Assembly: GCA_001599915.1 (NCBI GenBank)
Contig: BCIG01000008.1
Coordinates: 682,001 to 746,000 of the forward strand
Direction of reading: 5' to 3'
From: Symbiotaphrina buchneri
Lineage: Eukaryota > Ascomycota > Symbiotaphrinales > Symbiotaphrinaceae
Length of the DNA: 64,000 nucleotides
Shown: positions 44,801 to 56,898 of the stretch, piece by piece
Layout of the letters: each line of letters starts with the position of its first letter
Position numbering within the stretch: the stretch's first letter is position 1
Notes under the pieces: generated by a model
Told to the model about the DNA's origin: nothing
The model's input: the letters and a program-made list of their open reading frames with translations, nothing else
Databases searched by the model: none
Program-made: the position numbers and the translations under genes

Positions 44801-46344
44801 GTGATTTCGCCCGGATGGGGTCAGGCGAATGGAGGTGTTGCTGCGTGTTCGGCCGCGCAACAGTATGACCGTGTTCAGCGATCGGTGGGAGACGTTCGAT
44901 TACGGCAGGAACAGCAGCGATTCATTCTCCGACCTGGCCTCTGTGTCTGGCCATGGAGCACGGGAACAACGGATTATCGCGAAGTGTACTTCGATCTATC
45001 AGAATGTTTGCCTTGAGCCCCGTCTACATGAACCAAATGAGTCCATTCTCTCCGCCCACTGATCCACTCTGCTCGTCTCAAGGTGGCGTCTAGCCTTCGG
45101 TAGTCAAAAGATCAGCAGACGACAAGTCAATGCGATCTTCTACCACAGACCGGCCGGTTGTCCGGTTCAAAATCTCGAGTAAGGATCTCTGGCTGGTCGA
45201 GTCGGATTTCAAATATGAACCTCCGTGGTGTTTCTTATGACTGTCCACAGTATGTGAGAGACAGATGTGCGAATGACGTATCAGTATGCGAGTCCGGAGT
45301 TAAACACCATTCTGTGGCAGAAAAGGACATGACGAAGGCCCCAAAACTGGAGGAGCTAGAGTGGCCGTTCCAATAGACTTGTTGTTTATACGCATCCTTG
45401 ATCTTTTGAATTAAGAGTTTCCAAAAGAGCGCCGTGTCTATTCAACTGTCCTGATGTATGATGCCTGGAATCGTTCCGAACAGTGCAAGTGGAAGAATTT
45501 TTTGGCGGACGGTAACCAATACTGTACCTCCCACCGCTACACCCTAGTTAGGACGATGAAAAAGAATCATATTCTTTGAGACAGGCCCGCAGTCTCAACT
45601 GAGAGTAGTCAAATTCATGCTGGGCACGTTTTCCTTGAGGTTGAATAAACGTTGACTGCACATGGGCCTCCGTCTTCTGCCTAGTCTTCAGCCAAGCTCG
45701 AACTCCCCTCTGATTTCAATACGTCTCAATCCCATTAGCAACAGTCTACAGTTCTTTTCAAGTAGCTTCAATCTGGTTTTGCGCACCTTCTCTATCTTGA
45801 CTCAATACCACCCGTCATTGCTGATCCAGGGCAGTCTTTGCTCCGTCTGTCCTTTCCTAGGGTTTCAACAAACCGATTTATGGTCTTGGTTTGGTTCTAC
45901 TTCTTCTTTTGGTGTCCCTTGGTTTCCCTTGACCTGTACCGCTTTCTTTCGAATGGACTTTCTGTTCAAGCAATGCAATACAAATCTGTGATTCAGTCAT
46001 GGGCTTTTGGTGGTCCCTGTTTCGACGAAACCATGGTCCTGCTCCTACGAGGCGTACTACAGGCAGTCGTGCAATGGAGGGAACCAGCATTGCCCCACGG
46101 CTGATGGATTGCAGTTCTCAGGGGCAGTCATTAATATCAAGGGGATCGAGGCCGTCTCTACCTCGCTTTCGTCCATTGTTTTCCGATCCATCCCTTGAAC
46201 AATCTCTAGCTATCGGAGGTTTTGATCCACACTCTGTGCTATCACGATGCGTTCTACATTAACACGAACCCGCGAACCTGCGTGCAGCAGTTATCGACCC
46301 CTACGTTAACGATTCGTTTTTGGATCGGGGAGCCGCCCACCAGA
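44801..46344. other. No recognised gene
   Basis: Overlapping short frames only. The longest (45662-45991 +, 109 codons) is Ser/Leu/Phe-rich without motifs. A 63-codon frame at 46007-46198 with several cysteines (PWSCSYEAYYRQSCNGGNQHC) could be part of a small secreted protein, but no signal peptide or splice structure supports it. Confidence 0.35.
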
Positions 46345-46580
46345 AATATTGACTAATCTGCCGCTCATACAAAGTCATGCCGCCCATACAAATGTTTTGG
46401 TGGGCGGCATCCTAACACCTTTTGAGCCTAGGATGCCGCCCATACAAAAGAAATTGGTGAGCGGCAGATGACTAATCTGCCGCCCATACAAAATTCATGC
46501 CGCTCATACAGAAAATTTGGTGAGCGGCATCCTAACACTGTTCGGGCCTAGGATGCCGCTCACACAAGAACACCAATCGA
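46345..46580. repeat. Palindromic GCCGC-core array 1
   Basis: Two tandem units of roughly 118 and 100 bp. Each has nested inverted arms: outer ATCTGCCGC(T/C)CATACAAA against TTGGTGAGCGGCAGAT, inner ATGCCGC(T/C)CATACA against TTTGGTG(A/G)GCGGCAT, with CCTAACAC...CCTAGG between. The same words recur at 49.45-49.76 and 51.26-51.35 kb. The arrangement suggests nested MITE-like insertions or hairpin-forming repeats. Confidence 0.88.
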
Positions 46581-49448
46581 CAACTCCCAGCATGACATCT
46601 TGAAATGACCTCCCATCAAGGACCTTGCAACTCGACGTGAGGCTGGACTCTTGCAAATGCATTGTACGCCGGGTGGAGGTAGACGAACTCCGGATCCATT
46701 GAACAGTTCCTTCGACTGGCCGCCTCTACCACATCGATTCGACCGTCCCTCGATTTGACTTAAATATTAACTCATATGAGTTAATCCTAATGGCCTACTG
46801 AGGGGAATCAATTGACTAATGTCCTTGAAGCAGCTCGCTGCCGGCTAACCTCAGCCAATTGCCAGTCAGCCAAGTGCTGCGTTCGATTCTGTCGAGTACC
46901 TGCCGAACTCGAACTACGAGTCAATGCCTTACACAATATTTCACGGCCAGGGTCGCGTGCCGCAGAGGAGCAGTGGGGAAGGTCAGGCTGGAATACACGC
47001 ATCTCGTTCTTCTTTCTTTGTTCTGGCTACGATCCTGTGGATAGAAACCCTGTGACCGCAATACCCTACGGAGGAGCACCGATGAATGAGGGAACATTTC
47101 ATTGGGCCGTTCTCGAAGGTGGTCTTCCTTTAAAGACCAGTCTTTGATGGCTGTACTAAAGGACTTCTTGTTGGTCGAATAAGCTGGTAGCCCAATGGCC
47201 AGCGTCCCGAGCATTCTCCGCGGCCATCTACTCCCATATGAGCATATTGCACGATCCCCTGGGGCTTCTTCAGGAGCAGTGGTGTCATCCGTCAAACAAA
47301 TATCACCCACGAATGATGACGCCCTCGAGATATCATTCTTGCTCTTCTAACTGTGTCCCAGCGTTCACTCTTTCCATATTCTGGTCGCCGTTCCGACCAT
47401 GAAGCTTTGATGAACGTACCTCTTTCTCCCAGCGGACTACATGAGTTTGCAACCTTGACGTGCAAGCGTGGTCAACCTAGCTTCTGGACAGCTGCCGTCA
47501 CTAAACATCAAGGATGGTCTGGGTCCAACCAGCTGCGAGTGGGTCGAGTCATCCTCGGTCTGACTCTGTCAGGATTACGTTCATCGAGGTAAAAGGGGGC
47601 TGTATGGGCAGACCACAGCGGTCTCTTCAAGGGTCTCCTTTCTTTTTTACACCTTCTTGTAAGATAGCTCTAGGAGAGTGCCTTGTAAAATGATAGTGAG
47701 AATACGATAATATGATCTTGTGATTGATCCACTTTTATAACTCTTACGAAATTGTAAATTATAGAGATCAAAATCTTCTTTACATATGATGATTCTCAGG
47801 TTTCTTTACGTATTTCTAAGCTTATCATATCTTTTCCCCTTTCATTAGGATTAGAATTTGAATTGAGATTATTCTTCACCTATCAATGCTATTGCACATA
47901 TATGAATAATAATGATGAAGAAGCTATTAAAGGAGATGACGAGTCCAAGATTTCAATCTGACTGATGCTAATTCTGATATGGATAAGGATAAGGATGAAT
48001 ACTTCAGATGAGCGTTGTAGGAGGTGTCACAGGAAACCCCGACGTAAGGCAAGGTCGATGAGGTTGAGACCAATGCACAAATTGCATCAGCTTGAGGGAA
48101 ATGTGGTCCGTAATACAGCACTGACTTTATACAGAAGAGCCTCTCGAAGCAATAATCAGCAAAACACAATGGAAACGACTTCGAGGGTTCCTGACGCAGT
48201 ATGATAGGGGCAGTTTCCCGACCCTGATTGAATAATAAGATGCCTTCCACGCGGATGTTGCGATCCGATCTTCGAGGAGTCGACAATAGTTGTTCAATCC
48301 AGCTAATGATCGCTGAAGTCACGTCAGAGGAAGAGTTAACGGAGACGAACAAGCTCGCGCTTATTACGAGGCCTAAGGCCTTGAATTGGGCACCGTCCGA
48401 ACGATAGATTGATATCAAGAAGTTGGCTAATGAAGGCTGTCAGCGTCCCTGTGGCAGGTGAATCGATACCTAAGAATCAGGGAGTGGGTCGGCGTACGCA
48501 GTAAGAGAAGCAAACAAAACCTCACCAAGGGAATGTATCCAGGAAACGGAATATCCTGCCAGATCTGCGGCGGCAGACACACCAGTGTCTTCGCCCTGAA
48601 TACAGAGCCTCCCCGAACTGGAAGAAAGCCCTCGGAAGGCAAACAAACCGACAAAGGGACAAAGATCCATGCGTACCACAGGCCGATGACAGAAGCCTAG
48701 ACAGAACAATACCCAGAGCAGCAACAGATACGAAGATCGATGATTGGACGAAAAGGTGATCTCTCCATGTGGATTGGAGCCCTGGAAGACATCATATTGA
48801 GTCCGGTTGGATGCCTACTAGGGCCAACGAGCCATGTGACGATCATGAATGGATAATTTTCACACACAGGGCCCTAGTAAGATGAAGTCCATAAACAGCC
48901 AAGATCTGCTGTCATGGGGAGTGCGGAGATGAGTCTCCGTGTTGGGGAAAGGATGCGGCGCGACAGCGTACTGCACGTCCCCAAATTGGAACCAACTTTG
49001 TTGTCTGCGGGACAGCTAGCAAAGCGGAGGATAGAAACAAGCTTCAATTGACAATGTCTCCAGCTGAGCCAAGCTGGAAGGCGGCTAGTATTTTTATTTC
49101 AGGGCGAGAATCACCACATACTCGGGACGATTGAAATCGCTTTGCGGACGACTTTAGCAGCTGCAGCTCTTGCGCGTGCATTCTTTCGAACCCTGCATAT
49201 CTGTGAAGCTGCATGAAAGTCGGCGTAACCAAGCTGTTGACGGTTATCATCCAGTTAGTTGGAAGGCTAATCTCTGAAGCTGAAGATTCTGGTATCTCGA
49301 TATGGAGAAGTGAAGTCACAAACGATCCTTCTAGTAGAAAGTTTGCAGTATGTTCGATGTATAGATGCAGATCGGCCGGCGACGCGCATTGAAATTCGGT
49401 GAAAGCAACAATGATGATCGTCTGCTTCCTATAATATCGAAAACTTGT
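46581..49448. other. Region between palindromic arrays 1 and 2
   Basis: No gene is supported. A minus-strand frame of 163 codons (47927-48418) and several of 75-130 codons lack motifs. The part 47640-47960 is strikingly AT-rich and is listed separately. Confidence 0.4.
47640..47960. other. AT-rich island
   Basis: About 320 bp with markedly higher A+T than the surroundings (for example AATTGTAAATTATAGAGATC and CATATATGAATAATAATGAT). It could be a remnant of a transposon altered by repeat-induced point mutation, or simply an AT-rich spacer. No coding signal was seen. Confidence 0.55.
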
Positions 49449-49756
49449 ACGAGCGGCATCACTAAGCCCAGAATGCCGCTCACCAAATTTGTATGGGCGG
49501 CAGATTAGTCAGATGCCGCTCACCAAAATTGTGTATGGGCGGCAGATTAGTCATCTGCCGCCCACCAAAATATCAATTTGTATGAGCGGCAGACTATTTG
49601 TATGAGCGGCAGATGACTAATCTGCCGCCCACCAGAATATCAATTTGTATGAGCGGCAGACTATTTGTATGGGCGGCAGATTAGTCATCTGCCGCCCATC
49701 AAAATATCATGTATGGGCGGCAGACTAGTCAGATGCCGCTCACCAAAATGTGTATG
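49449..49756. repeat. Palindromic GCCGC-core array 2
   Basis: More than ten copies of GCCGC(T/C)CACCAAA or its partner TTTGTATG(A/G)GCGGCA, in both orientations, linked by GATTAGTCA/TGACTAATC and ATATCAATTTGTATG. Adjacent inverted copies could form a series of alternating hairpins. Same family as the arrays at 46.35 and 51.26 kb. Confidence 0.9.
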
Positions 49757-51260
49757 AGGGAAGGAAGCTGCCCATACCAGCTGGAAACTGAGCATAGGCA
49801 GCTGCCTGACGGGAGAGAATAATAGTGCTCATGGAGACACGCTTGCGTAGAATATCTGAGGGTATATTGGCAATGAAAAAGCATAGATTATTTCCTCGCC
49901 AATGGACAATACGCAATGCAAGGGAAATACGGATGTAGTGGTGGCGGAGCCCGCCAAATAGGTTGTACCCTTTATGATTCTGAACCAGTATTGCGAGATA
50001 ATGCAAGCGAAACGGAATCCAGATGGATTGAGAACGTACAGATGTGACATAGAAAATATGATTGCAGCGTACATGCTATCGGAAAAGCGCAATCGAATCT
50101 GAGGATGTGTGCATCTCCCGAGGTCAGGCTGTTTGACCCAACCCTGGTCCTGAGGAGCCGTTTGATCGCCGTGGTCCGTCAAAGGATCTCACCTTATTGA
50201 GGGAGCTGCTTCTCCGAATGCGGCTCCTATGAATGCCTCACAGGCAGGATAGCATATCCCAATCCGGATGCATTTACACCGAATATGAAGTGTCGACAAT
50301 GCTGCTTGTTGCTGATGCCTTTGGAAGCTTCACGCTGGCGAACAAGCCAACTTCGACGGTGCTGTAGTAGTCTCCGTACGCAATAAACATATGATGACCC
50401 TAAGAGAGGGTGCTGCGCTTCCAAAAGTAAGCAACTTAAGTGGTGGTTCGGGTCTGGAGGCCTTCACTGCAATATACTGACTTCTCATAGCCTGCTGGGT
50501 CACCGAGCTCACTTTCGACCAGCTGTTTGTCTTGCGCATCTTCCTTTGACAGAAGGCTCTTCACAGCACCCAGGATCAGGACTCGCCAAGGCACCGAAGG
50601 AACTAATACTAAAATATCTCCGGTGCACACACAACTATGTCAAGGAAGAAGAAACTGTCCAACATTGACACGTGAGGACTCCGCCACCCCATAGAAGGGA
50701 GAAGCAAGGCAGGAAGAACAGCTACTCTGAGACAAAGGCCTGAAGAGTATCAGGAACCGATTGCGCAAGGAGCCGGTAGTGATGCCCAAGAAGACGAATA
50801 TGCCCGGCAAGCGGTGGAATAGTGACATTGCACAGCATGAGAGAAGAAGCCACAATACATAAAAAAAAGGTTGTAGCATACAATATCACCACTAAGTGTG
50901 TGAGTTGCTCAAAGCCGGAGAGACGGAGGAGTGGAAATGAGATGGGAAAATCAATAGAAGCGTCTGACGGTGGAATGAAAGATGCAAAGCTCTCCCAGTG
51001 CCCTGAGTTAGATGAAACTGTAAGAAAGATCCAGGGCATCGATGAAGCAAGCAAATCAGGATTCGGCCCTACCTGTGATTTTAGCAATATGCACGCAGGA
51101 GGGTGGTTTTTGAAAGGATGCATAATAAGCACACATCAAATGTAGAGAGCCACGATCCGAAGATGCAGCTGTCTTGAAATATTAGGCGAGGAATCTTGGA
51201 GAGAAGGCATGACGAGCCTGGAGTGCTGCCACCCATAGAGACGCCGGGGAGAATACCAGC
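49757..51260. other. Region between palindromic arrays 2 and 3
   Basis: A 136-codon minus-strand frame (50722-51132) has two hydrophobic segments (LTHLVVILYATTFFLCIVASSLMLC) and may come from a membrane protein. I could not extend it by splicing or match it to a family. Nothing else is supported. Confidence 0.35.
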
Positions 51261-51348
51261 CATACAAATGATCTGCCGCTCACCAAAACTGATTTGTATG
51301 AGCGGCGTCCTAGCACTGTTTGGGAATCGGATGCCGCCCCCCAAAGAT
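51261..51348. repeat. Palindromic GCCGC-core array 3 (single unit)
   Basis: One degenerate unit: CATACAAATGATCTGCCGCT, then CACCAAA, then TTTGTATGAGCGGCGTCCTA, the AGCACTGTTTGGG centre and GGATGCCGCC. It matches the unit order of array 1. Confidence 0.85.
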
Positions 51349-54275
51349 AAGGCATCGTATGGGAATCTTCCAACCATGAGAAAGAAGCTTAGCATGCGGA
51401 TGGATGCTCAAATGGGCCGAGATCAGTACTTGCGAGCGGTGGAAATGGATTATGATCCTTCAGAGGATCTATCAAGTTGTTCACTCCTCTGAGCAAGTCA
51501 GAGATATGTTTGGAGATTGCATTTCATGAAAAAGAAAAAAATTTAAATAGATCCCCACCTCGTGAGATCCCGCATCGTCTCACTATTCCATTCCCGCAAA
51601 GCATTTCCATGGGGAATGTGGGCAAGACAATTCCGATATGTTGAGATGTCCCTCAGGTTCCAGAGCTGACTGGAGCAATACACAGATTCCTTGGAAGCCG
51701 TATTCGGAGTTCCTGGAGACTGTGCAATGGCTCTTAAAGATTACCCAAATATTTAGCATCGTCCATCAATCCAAGCTATTTGAATCTCCCACTGGAATTG
51801 TCGGGAGCCTAAATCCAACTCGCTGACATGAACTTTGTCCTGGCTCAAAGCCGTGATTTCCGCGGAATGGCCAAGTCTGTGTCGATTGTCGGCAGAATTA
51901 TTGTAAGAGATAATTACGCTGGCAAGCGAGAATTGCATGACGAGATCAGACTCTGGTTGAAAAGAATCTGGTAAACGTGGAATAAATTATGATAATATGT
52001 TGGCGTTTTTCCTTATGCCGAGTCCAAAAGCGGTGATTGCGCTGAGTCTTTCAAGTTCGGACTCTGTATTTTTCAAAAGGCCATCTCAGGGGCTATTCAG
52101 GGGTAAATTACTAAGCATCCTTTGCTGGCTTGGCAGAATCGCATGTCTTCCAACGTCAAGACTCGAAAGGATCGCCATATTAATTCACACTTACGATGCG
52201 GATGCAGATGAATTCTAGAAATGACATAGCTAGCCAGATTATGTACATACGATGCTCTTGTACATGAATGCGCTAATCGCATGGTGGAACCGATAGTGAA
52301 GGGGTGAGCGCCGATGCCTTGAAGATACTTTGCGAGGAAGCCGAAAAAAAGGCCGCATTTCTGCTTTTGATCCATGGCCATATGAAGATATTGAGAAGTA
52401 GAAGGATCCTTGGTATTCTCGAGACGTCGCAGGCTGAGTTTTCGTAGTTGTTGAGTATAGAAACGCTGCGGCGATTTTGATCGAGAAAAATGCGAGGAGT
52501 TGCTTGTAGGAGTTTCTGTGCCGTTGGGAGCTTGTCGGGAACGTTTCTTGTCGGAAGGTGATTGTTGATCGGGGAAATGACCATATCCGGTGGTAGAAGC
52601 CCTTGGTGGCCAACAATCGACGTGCCCTTGATGAGATAATGCCGTTCTGACCGCCGTGAGGGGCAGTCATTTTGAGGTGTTCAGATTTCTTGGGCGAGAA
52701 TTCCGTGACATCCATATGGACGCGGTAAAGATAAAGGACCATTTTTGGTAGAAGCTTGAGCCAGAGGATGGAGTAGCGTAGACAGGTGAAATGGCCTTTG
52801 AGTATGCCCTTCATTGGCTTGTTGGAGGCCAGGAAAGCACTCGACATGGTCGTCGTAGACCCCTGAAGATGTTTCCAAAGATGATATGATGACAATCTCC
52901 ACGAGCTTGATCGCTCCGCTTGACAGCGTAGGTGAGCCGTAGTCCGTCAATCTGGACCGTATCTTCTCCCCCAGGTCGGTTAGGAATTGTCGATTCGACT
53001 GAAGATGTTGCAAAGTTGAATGCTGTTGCACGCTGCTACTCATCCGTGTATGGAGGCCTATTGAAATATCAGTATTAGAAATAGAAAACATATTGGCATA
53101 TCCTTAGGACTTACCAGGTTTCCTGCGGGCAACAGCTCAGAGAGCATGATTTGAATCCAAAGACGTTCAGGTGATCACCTGGGCAATTCTTGACCGATCG
53201 CATAAGTGGCCACCCTTGGGTTTTGAAATGGGATGGTGGAAGTGCTGGATCTGATTGGAGAAGGACGATAGCCCTTTGCAAACGAATTGCCAGTTTTGTG
53301 CGTTTATAGCCCGTCTGAATAGTCGGCGAGTGTAGCGACCGAGGCATTTGGATGCACGGATTACCTCGAAAGTGCGCAGCTCAAGGAAGAGAGTCTCCGG
53401 AGAGGAATGGCACTCCTGGATCGGAAGATGATCGCGAGTATAGAATGGTCCCATGGTATCGTTTCGAGGATAATGGAGAATGCAGCCTATATGCCATCAG
53501 TAACTGCACTCGACCGAAGGGATACAGTGCCATACCTTTGTTTGCTCCCGCTCCCACTCCCACTCATAACCAGTCTTCCTCAGCAAATAATCCCCCTCTC
53601 CTTCCATAACATCAAGCTCTCACCCCGTACACATACCACTGTTTCCCTTCTCGTTTCGAACCACCGCTAGCCCATGCCATCTCGAATCCCTGCTTCCATC
53701 CAAAATTCTGGCCTCCATTCATTAAACCCCCGCTTATGCTCAAAGCTCCTGCTTCCATTCTTCATTCCTATAACCTCCGCCCACCTGAAACTCTCCATAA
53801 AGTCCTTTTCCATCTCTGAAGCAAAATTTAAGCACCATGCAGACGTAAGCTGGTGCTATCTCGATTGAATTCGCGATAATCTGTCCTTTGAGTGACTGCA
53901 CATATGTGGCGTGATGTGAAGCCGTGTCCTTTATTGCTCGACGAGAAATTTGGGTGCTGCGCCTTGTCAATAAACGCTGTTAATTTGGAAAAATGGCAAG
54001 AACATTGTGTACTCCATACCTAACGTATATTGACGAGACACGCAGTTACTGGTAGCGAATGAAGTCCGATGACAGACTCTTGTACTTGACGGATGGTTGA
54101 TTTCTGATATACCAAGAAGAGTGAGAGAGAAATCCAGGATGATCCCATAGCCACATACCATTCTAACATCCTTTCAACCAGGAAGGCGGTGTTCTTGTAA
54201 ACGTGAACGAGGGAAATCTATCCCATTAGTCAAGGGAACAGCAGCAGATTTAGATTCTGACGCTCATACCTTTGT
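51349..54275. other. 2.9-kb region without a recognised gene
   Basis: Minus-strand frames at 52239-52895 (218 codons) and 52681-53091 (136 codons) overlap in different frames. Neither shows a domain, though a stretch reading RQFLTDLGEKIRSRLTDYG looks protein-like. It may contain a degraded gene. A TC-rich patch lies around 53540-53680. Confidence 0.35.
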
Positions 54276-54279
54276 TCAC

Positions 54280-54560
54280 ATGAGTTTCAGGCGCGACAGT
54301 GGACACCGGACTGAGGGTGCTAAAATTGGTGAAGAATATGCTGAGCATATTGATATGCTGAGATACCGAAGGTTCAAGATACTCAAGATACCCCAGGCGC
54401 TGAAGATGTTAAGGGTATTGAAGTTGTTAAAGATGCCGAGGATTGCATATTTAAAGACATTGACGGTGGCAGATGTTGAGGAGACCTCGGATTCCAAGGA
54501 TGCCGAAGTGGCTGAAGATGCTAATGCTAAGGAATTCGAGGTCCCTGATGATGGTTAATT
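54280..54560 (+). repeat. Degenerate GATGCCGAG-type short repeats with open frame
   Basis: Runs of variant 9-bp units related to GATGCTGAG. They leave a 92-codon open frame with Lys/Leu- and Glu/Asp/Ala-rich translation. It appears to be an eroded relative of the clean array at 56.1 kb rather than a gene. Confidence 0.6.
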
Positions 54561-55158
54561 TGCCTAACGATGATAATGAACTCGAGGATCAACGAGGGTT
54601 CATGATGTAGAGGAATACTGACCAATATCGAAATGCTGACGGTTCGAGGATGATGAAGATACCCAGGATGCTGGGAATATCAAGGAGACCAAGTAGATTA
54701 AACGACCTCGGTCTTGATAAGCTCGTCAGATGGACGTTTGAATGACTTGTTGTATGGTGGCCTATGAGGCGGGGGTCATACCAGGTGAGACGGCAGGCTT
54801 CTGATTGTTAATTCATGTTGTCTGGTGGACGGAAATCTCTCCCTCGACTGAGGTTTCAGGACTAGTACAGAACAGGCCAATGAAGCCTTGGATTCAGCGA
54901 CTTCGACTGTGTGGTTGGCCTAGTTCAATACCACCAACGCTCTCTCACCGTACCCTGCCAACAACACGCGTCGAGAAGCTCCTCCTCACGCGGCGTCTCA
55001 TTGACCGCTTGGCGTGGAAAGCTGACGCCCTTATTCTGTCACGAGATCGCACTCTCGTCTCCATGCCCTCCATACGATGAATCCTGGAATAAAAGACCGC
55101 CCGCAACAGCTTCTGCAGATTCTGATAAAGCGACCTCGAAAGCGACGGCGAGTATCGC

Positions 55159-55483
55159 GATGTTCAAGCTGGACCACTTTGAGTTCTACAGCCTCCTAGA
55201 GCGGATTCTCGTGCTTTTGCTCTTCCTTGTTGGCATCTCGGTTTCGCGTGTGATGAACGCGTTCGCATGCGCGGCAGCGACACAAGATAGCTCCGTCACG
55301 AGCCGATGGGGCCATCGATATCATGTCAACGTGCTTGAAGCCTTTGTCATAGCTTTCCTATTCAACACTGCAGTAAGGTGGTCGTCCGACTGGAGGACAA
55401 GCTTGCCGTGGCGGTGGAGGAGGAAGCTCTTCCTTGAACCGATGATAGGTCTTTGTAAGTTGGATGACGGATCTGGAGTTTGA
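55159..55483 (+). CDS. Possible small membrane protein, unrecognised
   Basis: An ATG-started frame of about 107 codons beginning MFKLDHFEFYSLLERILVLLLFLVGISVSRVM. It has one or two hydrophobic segments (a second near VLEAFVIAFLFNTAV) and a basic end (WRWRRKLF). The frame is open upstream as well. There is no family resemblance or splice evidence, and it sits among simple repeats. It could be a fragment or a chance frame. Confidence 0.25.
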
Positions 55484-56077
55484 ATTCGTCGAGGGCTCGG
55501 CCGAATCCGGAACTCAGGACAGGGTAGGTTGGTCTGGTCTTAGGTCGACAAGGTGAGAAGGCACGAATAGGACGCGGTTGACCTGATGCTTAGCCGCGAT
55601 TCATTGAGTCACGACTGGCTAAGATCCTTCTTCGTACCAAATGGTACTGGATAGAGATAGTGAGCTTCGAAGGCCTTAATGGGAGTAAGCGTATCCTGAG
55701 CAAATACAGGGATTGATAGAATACCATCTTGTAGGACATCACAAGGCTGGTAAGCAACGACCAGAGTATTGGTTGATAGTGTTGACAATCATATCTTCGG
55801 CTTCATTCACCAGCTTGTCGATGATTCATGCTGTCAATCAAGGGTCTCGATTCAGGACTGCTGAGCGGAGAGTTAACGTCGAGGGCTGTACCAGGTCGCG
55901 GATGAAGCAACCCACAAGGGCTCCGGCTTCGTGCAATCGTGATAAAGAGATAATAGAGGACTTCCTGACGTCAATATTGACTGGTGCTTTCCAAGCCGAT
56001 TTCACTTACGATATTGCTACCAGGTTAACCCTAAGGGTGTTGGGGGTATTAAAGACCCAACGGTATGAAGGTATAAG

Positions 56078-56182
56078 AATGCTGAGGGATGCTGAGGGAT
56101 GCTGAGGATGCTGAGGATGCTGAGGATGCTGAGGATGCTGAGGATGCTGAGGATGCTGAGGATGCTGAGGATGCTGAGGATG
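56078..56182 (+). repeat. 9-bp tandem repeat GATGCTGAG
   Basis: Two 10-bp units (GGATGCTGAG with an extra G) are followed by about nine exact 9-bp units GATGCTGAG. The array is an uninterrupted multiple of three and would encode EDA/AED repeats in one frame. Confidence 0.95.
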
Positions 56183-56399
56183 CTGGGAGTATCAAGGTAA
56201 CCATAAATGCTGAAATCCCCCAGGTACGGAAGATTCCAGGGTTGTCAAGGAAACCAGTGATATTGAAGATTTCAAAGTATCAAGGGTATTGACGATGAGC
56301 ATGTATTCCTACCAACAATGCTGATACTAGAAGTGTCAGAGGTACGGAGAATACCGATATCAAGGAGGGCCAAGACAGTGAAGCACTGACAATGAAGAT

Positions 56400-56490
56400 A
56401 CGGACTTGCTGACTCGCTGGGCCGCTGACTCGCTGGGCCGCTGGGTTGCTGGATCGCTGAGTCGCCGAGTTGCCGAGTTCCGGAGTTCTT
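56400..56490 (+). repeat. Short GC-rich repeats (CTGGGCCGCT/GACTCGCTGG)
   Basis: Ten-base words such as GCTGACTCGCTGGGCCGCTG recur in near-tandem with drift into CTGAGTCGCCGAGTTGCCGA. This is simple-sequence expansion with no coding support. Confidence 0.85.
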
Positions 56491-56898
56491 GAGCTCATGA
56501 GCTGCTAAAGATACCAATGTTAACGAGGCCGAAGATGTTAAGACTTTGCCGTGGTTGTACCGACGCGGGAATTCCAAACTCACAGGTCTCCAGCCAAACT
56601 CCACCTACCAGACATTTCTGGTTGGTGTATAAAAAACACCAGCAATAAGCCAAAATACCCATTCTCCGGCGAGTTAGTCCATTTATCTACATCATATCAG
56701 TCCATTTGATGATTAAGCAGAACCTTAAATACATACAACGATTGCCTGAATAAGGCTCTTTGAAGTTCCGGTTGAAAGTCTATCCTAAAACCTAGCTTGA
56801 TCGACATGAGTATGGAGAATTTGAGCAAGGAACCGAAACTCACTCCTCGTACCCACCGCTTCCGTTCATCATATATCCGCTAAATTATGAATGTCAGA

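Noticed and set aside
50722-51132. Possible membrane acyltransferase (wax-synthase-like) or rhodopsin-like protein
   Set aside because: Only generic hydrophobic segments are seen, the diagnostic motifs are missing, and exons could not be joined.
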